Shown here piece by piece: positions 20,214 to 32,853 of a DNA stretch of 64,000 bases (within the stretch, counting starts at the first letter, position 1; each line of letters begins with the position of its first letter). The notes beneath the pieces are model-generated. The model was not told the DNA's origin and ran no database searches. It was given only the letters and a program-made list of their open reading frames with translations. This DNA is from Aphrocallistes beatrix. Taxonomy: Eukaryota > Porifera > Hexactinellida > Sceptrulophora > Aphrocallistidae. The translations under genes and the position numbers were made by a program. Location of the stretch: positions 11,505,524 through 11,569,523 of the forward strand of contig OY725488.1 of assembly GCA_963281255.1 (NCBI GenBank). The letters are read 5' to 3'.

Positions 20214-21017
20214 AATATGCACAGTGAACCTGAATTTGACGGACTCAAGAGTATGGCTAAATTTAGTCGTCATGAACACGTGACTACTGTGACTGACATC
20301 TTGATTAAGGATAGTCAGCCTCATTAGACACTAAAATAAACGGGTACTAATGTGTAAGGAACGGAAGTTGGGGTTTGGAGTGGAATATGTTTGAAAAAAA
20401 GGTAAATGAGGGCTTCTGATTGAGAAATCCCCTCGGTGCGAAAGGGGCATTCCAGGGACGAATGTTCTGTTACGCACTGTCCGGTAACTAATGTCCAGAG
20501 GACAAAATGTCCATGCGACGAAAAGTCTGCCATTCAAATATACCATAACAGACACAAGCGAGGATATGCCGCATACGAATTCGACTATTTTAATGCGCAT
20601 GTGCACTAGAATGTTCAAAATCTCCCAATTTCATGTTTCTAGCACCTTCCAGTGATTCATCAATTCGCACAAATAAAACGAATAATCAAACAAACAAACA
20701 AACAAACAAACAAACAAACAAATCATTCAGTTTTAATGTATAAGACAATCAATGACTTCAACTACATCCATGGCTAAAATTTCAACAATAGTGAACAGAC
20801 CTTAGTGTAACGTAGTCACGCCGTAGGCGCTGAATCCAGGGGGGGCCTCGAGCCCCCCCTGGATTCGAAGATAGACACAATACAAAATTTATGGCTGAGC
20901 CCCCCCCTCCAGAACCCCAAATTTCCCATAGACTACGAAAAGTTCGGCGCCCCTGGGTCATGCTATGGCTTAAGAATGACATGCATTGTACATACATTTT
21001 CGAGACAAGCGAAAGCC
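20214..21017. other. Intergenic with CAAA microsatellite and a GC hairpin
   Basis: A (CAAA)n tract at about 20686-20722. 20832-20866 forms a 14-bp perfect stem (GAATCCAGGGGGGG against CCCCCCCTGGATTC) around CCTCGAG, in otherwise AT-rich DNA. No gene is supported. Confidence 0.55.
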
Positions 21018-22470
21018 TAGTACCTGCTCATCCTCGAGATACACTCCTGCCTTCCTCCGTCCCAGCACCGCTTGACGTAGCTCTTCAACGGATCTCCGCT
21101 GTCTGTCTGAGTGCGGAGAGAGGCTACAGGAGCTGAGGAGCAGGAAGGAATGGCGGACTGAGTCTATGAGTGTGAGCTCTCTTCTGCCGGACGACGGACT
21201 GCGTCGTCAGGAGAGAGAGTGCGGTCCAACTCTCTCCCACTGAGGCGAGGATTGTCCATTCAAGAGCTAGCGTAGAATCAATAGACTTCAAATTATGTTT
21301 ATTTGCCGAATGTTACCCTTGTCACATGGACATAATATACAGACCAACTTGAGCCATGATAAAAGCGGGATGCAGCGTTGAATTTCACGGGACATGGCGG
21401 GAGCAATAGAAAGTATTATACAGAAATACAAAGCGGGAAGTCCCGCCAAAAACAGGACAGTTGGCAGGTATAACATAACTAAGAGAGAGAGTTAAGATTG
21501 AGCTAAGAAAGAGTCGTTATGTCCTAGTATGCAAGAAATTCTTGACGAGATGGAAACGTTACATACTTTTTGGAAGAATTTTCCTGGGAAATGAAACTAT
21601 TGAACTTCATGATGGCACTTCTTGTCCCCTGAACAAGGGAGAACGGGTGCCTGGAAGCTAAAAATAATTTGTTCTACAATTTGGACAGATTCAACTAATT
21701 TTGAGGTCCTAGAAATACAAATCACCTCCGATTAGATTCCCCTCTCACCAATTATTGTATAATTTACTAAATAAATATTCAAACTTTATACAGCCAGGGG
21801 GGGCAACTGCCTCCTTCAGCTGCCCTCTCTACGCCCTTGGGCGGATCGAAGGGTCGGCCATAAGATCTACTACGTCTATGGCGACAACTTAGAATTCATC
21901 GCAAAACTCAGAGAACAACACAATTGAATTCTAAATATTCCCCAAAAAGACGCATTCGATTAGTGGTCTTATTCCAAATTCTTGTAAATTAATTCTAAAA
22001 AGAAATTTGCACTGAACTCTTTACGTATATTTCATCTAACATAAATCCCAAGAAAGTAATCTGCAATGAAATCATTGAAAAACACATCTTAAAACTGCTG
22101 ATTAGACATAACATTACTCTTGTACACTAAATTGGCTACAAAAGGAATTTGTTTTATCGTTGCAATAGCATCGAGATATCTTCTATCGTTCTGCTATCAA
22201 TAATAAATTCTCAAATTATCCTCACTAATGAGATTAAAACATTCCATGAAACAACACAACATTCCTAGGTTTTAAATAACATGATCTCTTCTCTCAAGAA
22301 TTCATTTGATGTTCAGGGTAGATCAGTCTTGACTTTAGTTTAAAACTAAACCATCTTATTGATGTAGAGACGGTCATAAATCCCTCCAGAGATACGCTCC
22401 TAGTCCCAAACTCCTAAATCGATAAATATCATTACAATTAAGGGTGTACTATTGGGTAATATTATAAACC
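21018..22470. repeat. Segmental duplication, copy A
   Basis: Matches 26533-28110 in the same orientation. 21030-21260 is GC-rich (AGCACCGCTTGACGTAG, GACGACGGACTGCGTCGTCA). It is followed by a RepB copy (21362-21472), then about 600 bp nearly identical between copies (TTCGATTAGTGGTCTTATTC onward), ending in a RepC copy near 22375-22500. The GC-rich part may be decayed coding sequence on the minus strand, but its frames are not conserved between copies. Confidence 0.75.
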
Positions 22471-23205
22471 TTCATGCTCCTAAACACGCTAGATAATCCC
22501 TTGGATGGATGACATCGACACAACTAAGAAAATGAACTAACTTTCCCTATTCCCACTTACGATTTTGCACCGTAATTACAAGATTAAGGCAAGCTTTAAA
22601 AATCAAAGAATGGCCATTTCAAATCATGTTAGTCCTTTTTAGGTCGAAAATACATTTATTTCGTTATTTATCTGATTATTTTGATCAATTTTAGTCAATA
22701 ATAACTGCAAATTGAGTTCAGAAACCACTCACTACCACGGTGGGTCCCCTTTCAGAAAATATCCTATAAAGATTTGATAGTACAATTCCTACTATAAGCA
22801 TGAGTGGGTCTGGTTTTCAAAGACCGGACAATTCCCGGATCTAAAATGTCGATTATTATTCGATGCATGGGTTAAGAAACTTTGCATCCAGGAATTGCAG
22901 ACATAGCTATATACAATTGTGTTATTCTAGCTTTATAGAGCTCGCTGAGGTATGAATATTGAACTAAAGAGATTCAAAATCGAGTTACACCGATTTTACT
23001 GTTGTAAGCAAAAATCTATGGGAAAATCTTGTCATAAAAAAAAGGAAAGGTCACGCGCGCCGCCATTTGGGAAGTCCTGATCTATGGCATTAAACTTAAG
23101 TTTAAGTTTGCGTCCAGAAAACCACTCTGCCACTTAAATAGGTTGATTTGTATGGGAACGGAAAAAATATTTCCTTCTTAAAAAGGTCCCCATTTAAAGA
23201 GGTAC
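22471..23205. other. Intergenic, no gene seen
   Basis: A short motif set around 22556-22625 (ACGATTTTGxACCGTAAT) recurs at 29040-29110. Otherwise featureless. Confidence 0.4.
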
Positions 23206-23989
23206 TGTCACGAAAATTTTGGTCAGCGGGAAAATTGGTCCTATGCTGAAAGTTTTGGTCCTCCCATGTGCCAATTTTCCATGGAATATTGGTCCGAGGA
23301 CCATTTTTTCAGGGAAAATTGGTCTTATGCTAATTATTTCAAATCTAAACGCCTAAAAAGGGTCAATCAATTTTTACATGGACCTAGACTAGGAATTCCA
23401 ACCCGATTTCTCCAATTGAGGAGGTATTGTATCAGAAAATTAGATAATCTAAACATGTGTACGTATATCTAATTAGATAGTCAATGAGAAACTTTTCCGT
23501 GTTTTTTGCCACTAACTCTGCAAACTGAGGATCTGTTTTGTTGAATGTTCATTTCATTCCAATCTGTTACGTTACTTGGTTTTTGTGGAAATCAGAGACT
23601 AAAACCCGGCCTCACATAAGTAAGGTGAAAATGGATTAAGCATCAGAATAAACATTCTGTTGAGTTTAGAGAATACTGGTAACATCTTGACGCAGAAGTT
23701 TTGAGACTAAGTGGATTATAACCTTAGCATTTAGACCTGAAAATCTAGTTCTTTTGGCTGGCAAAAAAGTTAAATCATTGACACCTTATCATCTTTCTAT
23801 AAGTGGATTTATAATATAATTCGAAGAGACTTGGTAAGGCCAGTTTTCACCCATTTTGTGTAAAGTATTCGACAAACACATCTACTCTCGTAGAATAATA
23901 ATAATAATTTAGAGGGACTTGGTATCAGTCAGTTTAAGATCAAAATTCCATGGAAAATTGGTCTCCAGACCAATTTTCCACTGACAGTT
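23206..23989. mobile_element. Possible DNA element with GAAAATTGGTC-rich ends
   Basis: The left end CTGTCACGAAAATTTTGGTC and the right end read in reverse (CTGTCAGTGGAAAATTGGTC) are similar. GAAAATTGGTC words cluster at both ends. No coding and no clear target duplication were seen. The interior has nothing recognisable. Confidence 0.4.
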
Positions 23990-24774
23990 CTATTGTATAA
24001 TGTCTCAGTTCTATTGAGTAATGTAATCCCAAACGACAGGGTGGGGCATAAGTTATGTCTCCAGCATAATTCTGCATATTTTTACACGATTCCGATCATC
24101 TTAATTATTAAAAGGATAGGTATTGTATTTAGAATGTTCTCATCGATTTTGTGAGAATTTATCCAATCTAGAACCTTAATAATTAAATCATTATTTTAAT
24201 TAAGTACAAAGATTGTGAAGAAAAAATGTGTCGTGCGACAATAATAATAAATACGATCGGTTAATTGGGAACGTTTAATCGGAGGAAAATACTGAGTCTC
24301 GATGTGTCCATTCTGACTTAACCCATGATAAACGTAATTTTTCAACATGAGGATCAGAAATTCATTAATCATGCTTCTTGGTAGAACTAAACTTATTAGA
24401 ATACAAGCATTTCACTTTGATATACATGGATAAACCTACTTTAATACTATTTGTATGGCGGTTTTCGTGGTGGTCAAAAACGTGGGGTATAATGGAAAAA
24501 CGAGAAAATTGTGGAAATTTCCTCGACAGAAGCAAGCCTCTCAACCTATACTCTAACCAATCGTGAGAAGGCATTGTGAAATACTATCATGTCAACATAG
24601 TACTATAATCAAATCTCAGATTCCTCAGAATATTTTCTCGTAACTATATATTTACTTATGAGAATCAAAAAGCGTGAAAGAATGTGCCCTCAAACTTGCA
24701 CTTATTCTAGCCTAACTAAAATAGTCATCAACAAGCTTTCATTTTCATAATTTTAATAAAATCAATCCCACTTC
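23990..24774. other. Intergenic with an old repeat
   Basis: 24000-24235 is similar to 31195-31395 (ATGTTCTCATCGATTTTGTG). No gene seen. Confidence 0.4.
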
Positions 24775-24886
24775 GCTTGCTTGCGCTGCGCAGCTTGTGG
24801 ACACTATAAATAATTTATCATATTGAACTAAAAATATAATATTCGAAATCCTTACTATTAAATCTCGATTAATGTTTATATATATA
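24775..24886 (+). mobile_element. Helitron end fragments
   Basis: 24775-24806 is a reversed 3'-end scrap (CTTCGCTTGCTTGCGCTGCGC). 24849-24884 is a 5' end (TCCTTACTATTAAATCTCG) followed at once by the MITE. Confidence 0.5.
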
Positions 24887-24969
24887 CAGGTAAACCTCCC
24901 AAAGCGGCACCTCCGAGTAGCGGCACAAAATCATTCTCTCGATGGGTGCCGCTTTGGGAGGTTTACCTG
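24887..24969. mobile_element. 83-bp palindromic MITE
   Basis: TA-flanked. 25-bp perfect inverted ends beginning CAGGTAAACCTCCCAAAGCG. Almost the whole element is the two arms, and it sits inside Helitron sequence. Confidence 0.8.
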
Positions 24970-24973
24970 TACT

Positions 24974-25840
24974 ACAAGCGCGCTTCGCTTGCTTGCGCTG
25001 CGCTGCTGGGGACATTTTGTGTCCGCCGGAGGCACCCTTCGGTCGCCTAAGGTCACATTAGTTAATTATAAGGGAGATAACATCTCTAAATACGCCTGTA
25101 CTACTGTTATTATTAAAATTTTGATGAGTAATGATGACGTCATAACAGAGTGATGAGTCATCATTTTTTGATGATAGTTGCATCATATGTGAGATATGTG
25201 AGATACTTTTCGTCCCCATGCCCCCTTTGGCCATCCTGTGGATTATCGCCCCCCCTACACTTTTTCTCTTTACCTAACTGGAGAAACAATATTTTTTATT
25301 TTAATTATGAAACCCAATTTAATTATAACAGTGTGATCAATGTGAAGGATGTAGCTGCATATTTGCAACTAGTTTTTTAATCCTTGGGGATGTCTCAGAG
25401 AGAGAGCACACCGTAAATCATTTCCAACACCCATCCTGTAGCGGTACTTATTCTTTATTATTAATCAAAGACCACACGCTTTGAAGGAGACATAATTTGA
25501 CTCGTGTTGAATGTATACCATTATTGATCAATTAACCAATTTCATTATATCAAATGCTATTCATTACAGTGACACACTAAACATCGCATTCTCTGGGAGT
25601 ATTACGCTCTCCCTAAAAAACCCTTACGCACCCCTAGGGAGGCGCGCCCCCCAGTTTAAGAACCCCTGGCTTAACTTTAAATGTGACAATGACGTCATAA
25701 TTCAATGATGAGTCGACATTTTCGTCTGAGCTCAGAGCTTAGCCCGCATGCCAAAAATCAGCTTTCTGTGCCTGGCAGTTTCTTCAATCAATTCGTTACA
25801 GATATATATATATGTATATATATATATACATATACGTATA
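24974..25840 (-). mobile_element. Helitron copy, reversed, interrupted
   Basis: 24974-25202 is the 3' half (one TGACGTCA near 25136) and 25672-25840 the 5' half (one TGACGTCA near 25689). About 470 bp of foreign sequence (25203-25671) separates them. The TC-type 5' terminus is missing beyond the TA-rich tract. Confidence 0.55.
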
Positions 25841-26532
25841 CACATTGGCGTAGCAACATCGTTTTGCGATGGAGGGGCGATAACGAGCGAGGAAAAAATT
25901 TAGGTTGTTTATCAATGGATTCACATTGCTAATGAACTGGAAGCTGACTGCTCGGCAAGTGGGTTCCTTGAAATGCTTAAGAAGGACATGACTCAGACAA
26001 GAGTTATATGGATGAGTTTGTGTCACGAAATCAGTTTAGAAAAAATGTTTTTTCATTCAACAAAGACATGAATTAGGCTATTATGTTTTTCGATTTAAAT
26101 CAGCTCGTAATATTCGGGTAAAAGGGTGAGATAACACGCTACTTCATGGAGGGGCGGGGTGGGATTTTAGTAATGGCCGCCCTCCCATGGCCAAGGCATG
26201 GAGGGGCGATGCTCTTCTTTTCCTTGGGTAACAACAATAGCTGTAGATGGATATTTGAGCGCTATGACTTAAATATGCTACGATCAACTTAAGATCATAG
26301 TTAAGAGGCAATTTAATTGAATGACATCTAGCTAAAACTCAAACTTGAATTATAAAGAAATAAGGAAATCGCATAAAAATGTTAACTCCATAAGTAGAGG
26401 AATTGGGCTGGCGAAAAGATTATAACAAGATAGTTTAAATAAAAAACAGTAGCGGAAAGGAAGCTCATTGCATTTGAGTTCTATGCATAGACATTGGCTG
26501 TTGGTTGCCACTCAACAAACAAACTAGAAATT
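25841..26532. other. Possible hAT-like fragment and intergenic sequence
   Basis: TTGGCGTAGCAAC at about 25853 resembles the GGCGTAGC-type ends of hAT elements. GGAGGGGCGAT words recur at 25870 and 26200, but termini and duplications are not resolved. No gene seen. Confidence 0.3.
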
Positions 26533-28110
26533 ACCTGCTTATCCTCGGAGATACACTATTGCCTTCCTCCGTCCCAGCACCGCTTGACGTAGTTCTTCAA
26601 CGGATCTCCGCTGTCTGTCTGAGTGCGGAGAGAGGCTGCAGGAGCTGAGGAGCAGGAAGGAATGGCGGACTGAGTCTGTGAGTGTGAGCTCTTCTGCCGG
26701 ACGACGGACTGCGTCGTCAGGAGAGAGAGTGTGGTCCAATTCTCTCCCAACGAGGAGAAGATTGCGGGACGCAGCGTTGAATTTCACGGGACATGGCGGG
26801 AGCAATAGAAAAGTATTATACAGAAATACAAAGTGGGAAGTCCCGCCCAAAACGGGACAATTGGCAGGTATAACATAACTAAGAGAGAGAGTTAAAATTG
26901 AGCTAAGAAACAGAGGTGTAGCTTACACCTATGTCGCCCGGGGCGGATGTATTTCATGCCGCCCCTCAACACATATTTCTACCTCAACTTGGCAAGTGTA
27001 TTTATGAAACACAAGGTCAAGTGCAGCCCGGGGCGGTCCGCCCCCTCTGCCCCCCCCTAGCTACGCCACATCTAAGAAAGAGTCGGTATGTCCTAGTATG
27101 CAAGAAGTTATTGCCTAGATGAAAACGTCACATACGTTTGGAGGAATTACCCTGAGACAGGAAACTATTGAACTTCATGATGACATTTCATGTCCCTTGA
27201 ACTAGGGAGAACGGACAAATCCATGGGCGTAGCTAGGAATTTTTGTGTTGGGGGGTTATATCCACCAGCTGGGGATGGCTGTAAACCCCAGTGGGGTCCA
27301 GGGGCAAAGATAAAAAAATTTGTCTCACAACTTGGACAGATTCACTAATTTTGAGGTTCTAGAAATACAAATCACCCCCGATTAGACTCCCCTCTCACCA
27401 ATTATTTTATAATTTACTAAAAAAATATTGACTTTATCCAGCCAGCGGGGCAGCTGCACTCTCTACGGCCTTGGGCGGATCGAAGGGTCGGCGGCAACTT
27501 AAAAAATCCATCGCAAAACTCGGAGAACACAACACATCTAATCCATTTTTCCTAAACATTTTCCTAAAGACAGAAATTCGATTAGTGGTCTTATTCCAAA
27601 TTCTTGTAAATTAATTCTAAAAAGAAATTTGCACTGAACTCTTTACGTATATTTCATCTAACATAAATCCCAAGAAAGTAATCTGCAATGAAATCATTGA
27701 AAAACACATCTTAAAACTGCTGATTAGACATAACATTACTCTTGTACACTAAATTGTCTACAAAAGGAATTTGTTTTATCGTTGCAATAGCATCGAGATA
27801 TCTTCTATCGTTCTGCTATCATTAATTAATTCTCAAATTATCCTCACTAATGAGATTAAAGCATTCCATGAAACAACACAACATTCCTAGGTTTTAAATA
27901 ACATGATCTCTTCTCTCAAGAATTCATTTGATGTTCAGTGTAGATCAGTCTTGACTTTAGTTTAAAACTAAACCATCTTATTGATGTAGAGACGGATGCA
28001 GAGTATGATACAGTCCTCCAGAGATACGCTCCTAGTCCCAAACCCCCGAAATCGATAAATAACATTAGAATCTAGGTTGTAGTATTGGGTAATATTCTAA
28101 ATCTCGAAGC
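26533..28110. repeat. Segmental duplication, copy B
   Basis: Second copy of the block at 21018-22470, carrying two insertions absent from copy A: the hAT element at 26911-27071, and about 95 bp near 27212-27306 that contains GGGCGTAGCTAGG. RepB lies at 26761-26872 and RepC at 28010-28175. Confidence 0.75.
26911..27071. mobile_element. hAT-type MITE, 161 bp, empty site in copy A
   Basis: The 8-bp duplication CTAAGAAA flanks it (26903-26910, 27072-27079). Copy A has a single CTAAGAAA (21503-21510) and no insert. Ends are CAGAGGTGTAGCT and, in reverse complement, ATGTGGCGTAGCT. Confidence 0.8.
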
Positions 28111-29815
28111 TCCTAAACACGTTCGGACTTAAAATCGTACGGAGGAGCATCGCACACTCAAACTAGCAGATAATTTCTTGTACAGATAATAGCACAACTA
28201 ATATCTTTAAAGGCTTTAGTACCTGCATACACAGAATTAATAATGCAAAAGTATAGCTCCATTATGCCACACACAGCGATCAGAACCTATTTGTGCTAAT
28301 GAGGAACAATTGCACCAAATATTTGAGATATATTTGACACTGTAAAACCATCAAAAATACAAATAATCTAATTTTTAAGAAAACATTCAATACAAACTAC
28401 ACTCGTGATGAAGTAGAGGTCAAATATCAAATAAGATCTAAATAATATCAACTAATAAACATCTCTAAAGTAAAAAGGTTTGAACTGTCGATCCTGACTC
28501 CAGGACTAAACGCGTCCTATGTCCACTCCTGTGAGAAATCCTCTGGTCTCAAATCTCCATGAGAGAGAGTGCCTAGAGCTAGCAGTAGAGAGAGTTTGTC
28601 TGCAACGGAGACTCTCTATTCATGTCAGTGAGAAAATGAATAGACACGAAGATAGAAATGTACATTTATGTCATTATCACACAATCCAGCGGTCATTGTG
28701 TAATGAGTACGATCTAGGAAGTGTGAAGTGAAGGAGGATAGGTTACAAGGACAACTCAAGCACTCTTGGCCATCAAGTGACATGGATAGATGTAACACTG
28801 ATAGATTCGTGGAGAAATATCAAGTAGATTGTGTAGTTTCATTCGATATATACAGCTAAAGAATTCTCTTTAGCTTTAGAGAATTCATTCTTTAAAAAAT
28901 TCTAGTCTCAATTAAAATGAACCTGTAACATAACTATTGACCATTTGAGTTGTTATACGATTAGTTCATATCAAACTCATCCAATCTTGTACAGTAAAAC
29001 CTCATAAGTGGGGAAAAGGTGAAAATGTCCCTACTCATTCCCATTTACGATTTTGTACCGTAATCAAAAGATTAAGACAAGATGATTTAACTAAATCTAA
29101 GAATAGTAATTTCAAATTGTTTTTTGATTAAATGTTGTCAATCCAGATAATATGTACATAACATTGTGGTTAGGACAACACGTCAAGATAACAACAAGAA
29201 TTAATTCAAATCTTTGGGCAATATTAGTTTACAATTCACATTTGGAGTAAGGCCTACAATCGGACTAATGACAAGAACAGATTCCGATCTAATTACCTCT
29301 CGAAAATCTTCAAATTACCCCATTTAGGGTAATTTTGAAGTGACGAAAGGTGACGAACCAGTCAAAATTTTCAATTTAGATTAACCTTCCACCCTAAATT
29401 TCCCCTAATTCTGGTTGGGACAAAGTTGTTTTTTTCAAAGTGGTTCATTAATAATAATAATATTTTTCCTATTCATTGCCACAGGGTTTCTTATAAACAT
29501 TGACTCAAGGGATGGCAAAATTTGGGTTTTGAGGAATAAGGGGTGGCGAGGCCGTAACTGTGTGAGATAGGGTTGTCTGGGAGCAACCTCCCCCTGGAAA
29601 TGTCAAGGGATGGCGAATGAGATCCAAGGGATGGCGGGAGCCATCCCTCGCCATCCCCTAAATGAAACCCTGATTGCTTACTTTTACAACTAACTTCAAT
29701 TATTAGCTTTTTCTTTATTCTATTTTTATTGTATGGATGATCTGCAAGCATTCAGTATCCTGGAACAATGCCATGATAATGCCCGTCTTGCCTCTGAACG
29801 TTATTAGATTACAAA
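28111..29815. other. Intergenic, no gene supported
   Basis: Contains a short palindrome at 28860-28887 (GAATTCTCT..AGAGAATTC) and a run of GGGATGGCG/GCCATCCCT words at 29500-29660. Frames in it show no recognisable domains. Confidence 0.4.
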
Positions 29816-30803
29816 ATGTCTCACTCTGAGTTTGCCAGTCTTCGCTCTAAGTTTCAAAGCCTCAGAACTACCCAGAGACAATTCGTGAGAACAGAGATCT
29901 ACATAATCAGGAAACTCAGAGTTTATTGCTCAACCATCCAAAAACGTAAGTCATCGGACGGAAAAGAAGTCAGAACTCACTTGTTAACTGACAGCTAAAA
30001 CAACTTCGAGGATAATTAAGTCTACAGCTGAACTTGTGTACCTCAACCAGAGAGCAGTTAAGGAATGTTGATTTGTTAAGACTGTAATATTATTTCCGCT
30101 TCTCCCTTACATGGCTACCTCAGAATATTCGGATGGTTTATGCAGCCTGTGTATCATTACAAGCAAAGGAGAATTGAAATGGACTCCGTCTTCTTTAAAA
30201 ATCCGTCATTCAATGGAATTTGTTCGGTCATTTATTTAGGAAAAGCTAACCGCTCGAATCGACTACCCTACTAGTCAAGGTGGCACTGCCTCCACAGGAA
30301 ACGTTGTCCGAACGAAAGAACGACAACGATAAGGACTTCCTATACTGGATAACGACACTAATTCCTATTCAATACCGCCTGCCTATAACATCTATTCACT
30401 CCAATCTTTCAGTTATATTACGCATACTTAATTGCGATGAATTAATCGACAACGAAATATTTACTACATTATTATGCCGGGACAGCTACAAGTTTATATT
30501 AGACATATTTCCTTGGGCAAGCATAACTCCAACTTTACACAAGGAATTATCTCACCGCACAATTAATTGAAGAATACAATGAAGGATGGAGTATGGAATC
30601 ATTTCCAGAAGAAGGATTGGAGACTTGTCATAAGCTATCTGGAACAATTGGAAAGAAAAACATCATTTGATAATCTCGAAGATGATTTTATTCGTCTACT
30701 TTCACAATCTGATTACTTTTCATTCTCTCAAAGAAAGCTTATTGGTAACCAAAAGAATGAAAAAAACTTCTCAAGATACTTCTCAACAAGAACAACTATT
30801 TAA
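29816..30803 (+). pseudogene. Hypothetical decayed coding region upstream of the NLR gene
   Basis: Not recognised. Several plus-strand frames look protein-like in turn: 29816-29998; about 30112-30237 (GLCSLCIITSKGELKW); 30250-30570 (TLIPIQYRLPITSIHS...LFILDIFPW-type helical sequence); a short overlapping frame with LIEEYNEGW; and 30567-30803. The frame changes near 30550-30570 leave overlapping stops. This fits a broken helical-domain gene, perhaps a relative of adaptor or receptor N-termini, but no family can be named. Confidence 0.3.
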
Positions 30804-31876
30804 TGGTTTAATTTTATCATAAAAACCCACTAATCAGCAATCATAACATATTAATTCCTATAACCACATATATTATACTTCTATATCAGGAATTTTGTAG
30901 TTTCATCATTAATTTATTAGTCATGATTATCTGAATGAACTCAACAATGTTGTTTTTATCATTAATGACAACAGAACGTTTTATAGTATAAATTACGCTG
31001 ATATAAATTGAATTCAGAATGGATTTTTGCTGAGTCATCATTAGACGAGATAGAGAAGCCATACATAAAAATTTTGTTGACCAATCAAGGTTCTATAAGT
31101 GATAACCACAGTCAGATAATACATTTTATTTCGTTATCTTCAACGGAATTCCTATTACTGATGATGCCCTGGACTGTGTAAAAGGTTGGGAACCCATGTT
31201 CTATTGTATAATGGAATCTCAAACTCCTCCAGCTTAATTGAGTATATTTTTATTCGATTCCCACAATCTTAGTTATTATAATGGCTATCATAGATATTGT
31301 AGATATAATGTTCTCAACGATTTTGTGAGAGTTCATCCAATCTAGAATCTTAAACTATAATTTTCAGGACAAATGCTGTGAAGAAAAAATTTCATTTGAG
31401 TTATATCTATGAAGGTTATGTGGTATTCCATTGTGGCAGGTATAGTTGAATGTGGTAAGACCTTCATATATTCCACATATGATATGTCAGAGTGTTCTAA
31501 TTAGCATATTCATACTCGCTGAACCTAGCCGAGAAGAACAAGGGGTCACTCGATATGGTTAGCTTTGAATTTCGCAGGACATGGCAGGACGTAATAGTAA
31601 CGTCATGACAGGATAGAAAAGTATTATACAGGAATTTAAAAAAAGTGGGACATAAATGGGGGAACATAATCTGAAACTGGGCAATTGAAATGTATAATCT
31701 CAGTATTCTGACACCTAACTATAAACTCATTAATATTAATTATATTAGTTTTCAATTCAATAGAATGACACAGACTGAAGTGAGAAATTATAACTCTTGA
31801 ATTTAGTGGTAGAGTCACGCGCCTCATTACGAGCCACATCGATTCACGAGGTCACAATTTACATGGCACAAAACTG
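30804..31876. other. Intergenic with old repeats
   Basis: 31195-31395 resembles 24000-24235. 31566-31695 is a RepB copy. No gene seen; it leads into the NLR promoter. Confidence 0.4.
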
Positions 31877-31885
31877 TATAAATAG
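31877..31885 (+). promoter_or_regulatory. Probable TATA box of the NLR gene
   Basis: TATAAATAG. A start about 30 nt downstream would give a first exon to 31991 that contains no ATG, consistent with a noncoding 5'UTR exon without upstream start codons. Inference from motif and layout. Confidence 0.5.
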
Positions 31886-31991
31886 AAGCGCATTGCTGGA
31901 GAATATAACTAATCTAACTCCACTACAACAATCTCAATACACTACGAACTAAACTGAAGAATTAGCAGCATTCAACTGAATCAATATTCAA

Positions 31992-32850
31992 GTGAGTTTA
32001 AATAAATAATTATTAATATACGAATAAATTTATAAATAAAATTAGTTATAATTTACTTGAAACAATTTTCTTTTTTTTTTCTTTTGTTTGTGAATACAGT
32101 AGATGTTGGATATAGTTATAATTTTGTTGGGTTTGAGTATCCCAGTCGATGACATTCCATACTAAATGTATTGGATATAGTGGTAATAGATCCAAAATTC
32201 CCTGTCCTCGGCACTATCACTATATCCAATACTTACTGTATCTTTATCGAAAGTTTACAAATACATCAACCGGACAAAAGTATTTCAACACTTCATTATT
32301 TTACATACAAATTGTACTAAAATGGGTCTATCCATGAAGAGGGTTACTTCCAAACGGTATGGGATACAGCTAATCGGATTCCAGATTCGAATAATACGCA
32401 TTCGAATTAGTCACAGATTAATCTTTATAATTAATCTTTAATTCCTAACTTTTTGTAATTATCAATTACAAAAAGTTAGGAATTAATTAATGATGAACAA
32501 AAATTATTTTCTTATTATAATTAAACTCTTTATTTTGGGGGAAGTACTAAGAGAGCGGGTTTCTGTACCCAATATTCAGCTTATCATGAGGTCGCGGTTC
32601 ATGACTTGACCTGACATGAACTTAAATTTCGGATCTTCTATGTTACATTATTGATCGAAAAGTAACTAAATGAAATTACTAGCTTTGGATATATTTAAAA
32701 CATCTTATTATTTCTCGTGATGACGGTACAAAGTCATAAGTGGGATTGGGCTGGTAGGCATATTATCGCCGTCGCGAGCTCACACACCTATGGAGGTTCT
32801 ACTCTATTTAGTTTTCCTAACTCTCATGTTTAACATTTGTCTTTCTACAG
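31992..32850 (+). other. Predicted 5'UTR intron of the NLR gene (859 bp)
   Basis: Donor CAA|GTGAGT at 31992 and acceptor CTTTCTACAG ending at 32850, four nt before ATGGATG (ATG at 32854). A poly-T stretch (32071-32080) lies inside. The intron holds two hairpins: a 15-bp perfect stem at 32168-32182/32218-32232 and a 23-bp perfect stem at 32438-32460/32464-32486 with a 3-nt loop. Confidence 0.5.
32438..32486. repeat. Perfect 23-bp stem with 3-nt loop
   Basis: Arms begin TTAATTCCTAACTTTTTGTA and its exact complement; loop ATC. It would fold into a tight hairpin in RNA of either strand. Probably a small foldback insertion; a function in splicing or editing is speculation. Confidence 0.8.
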
Positions 32851-32853
32851 ATA

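Noticed and set aside
26539-26878. Open frames in the GC-rich part of the segmental duplication
   Set aside because: The frames are not conserved between the two copies and no motif is recognisable.
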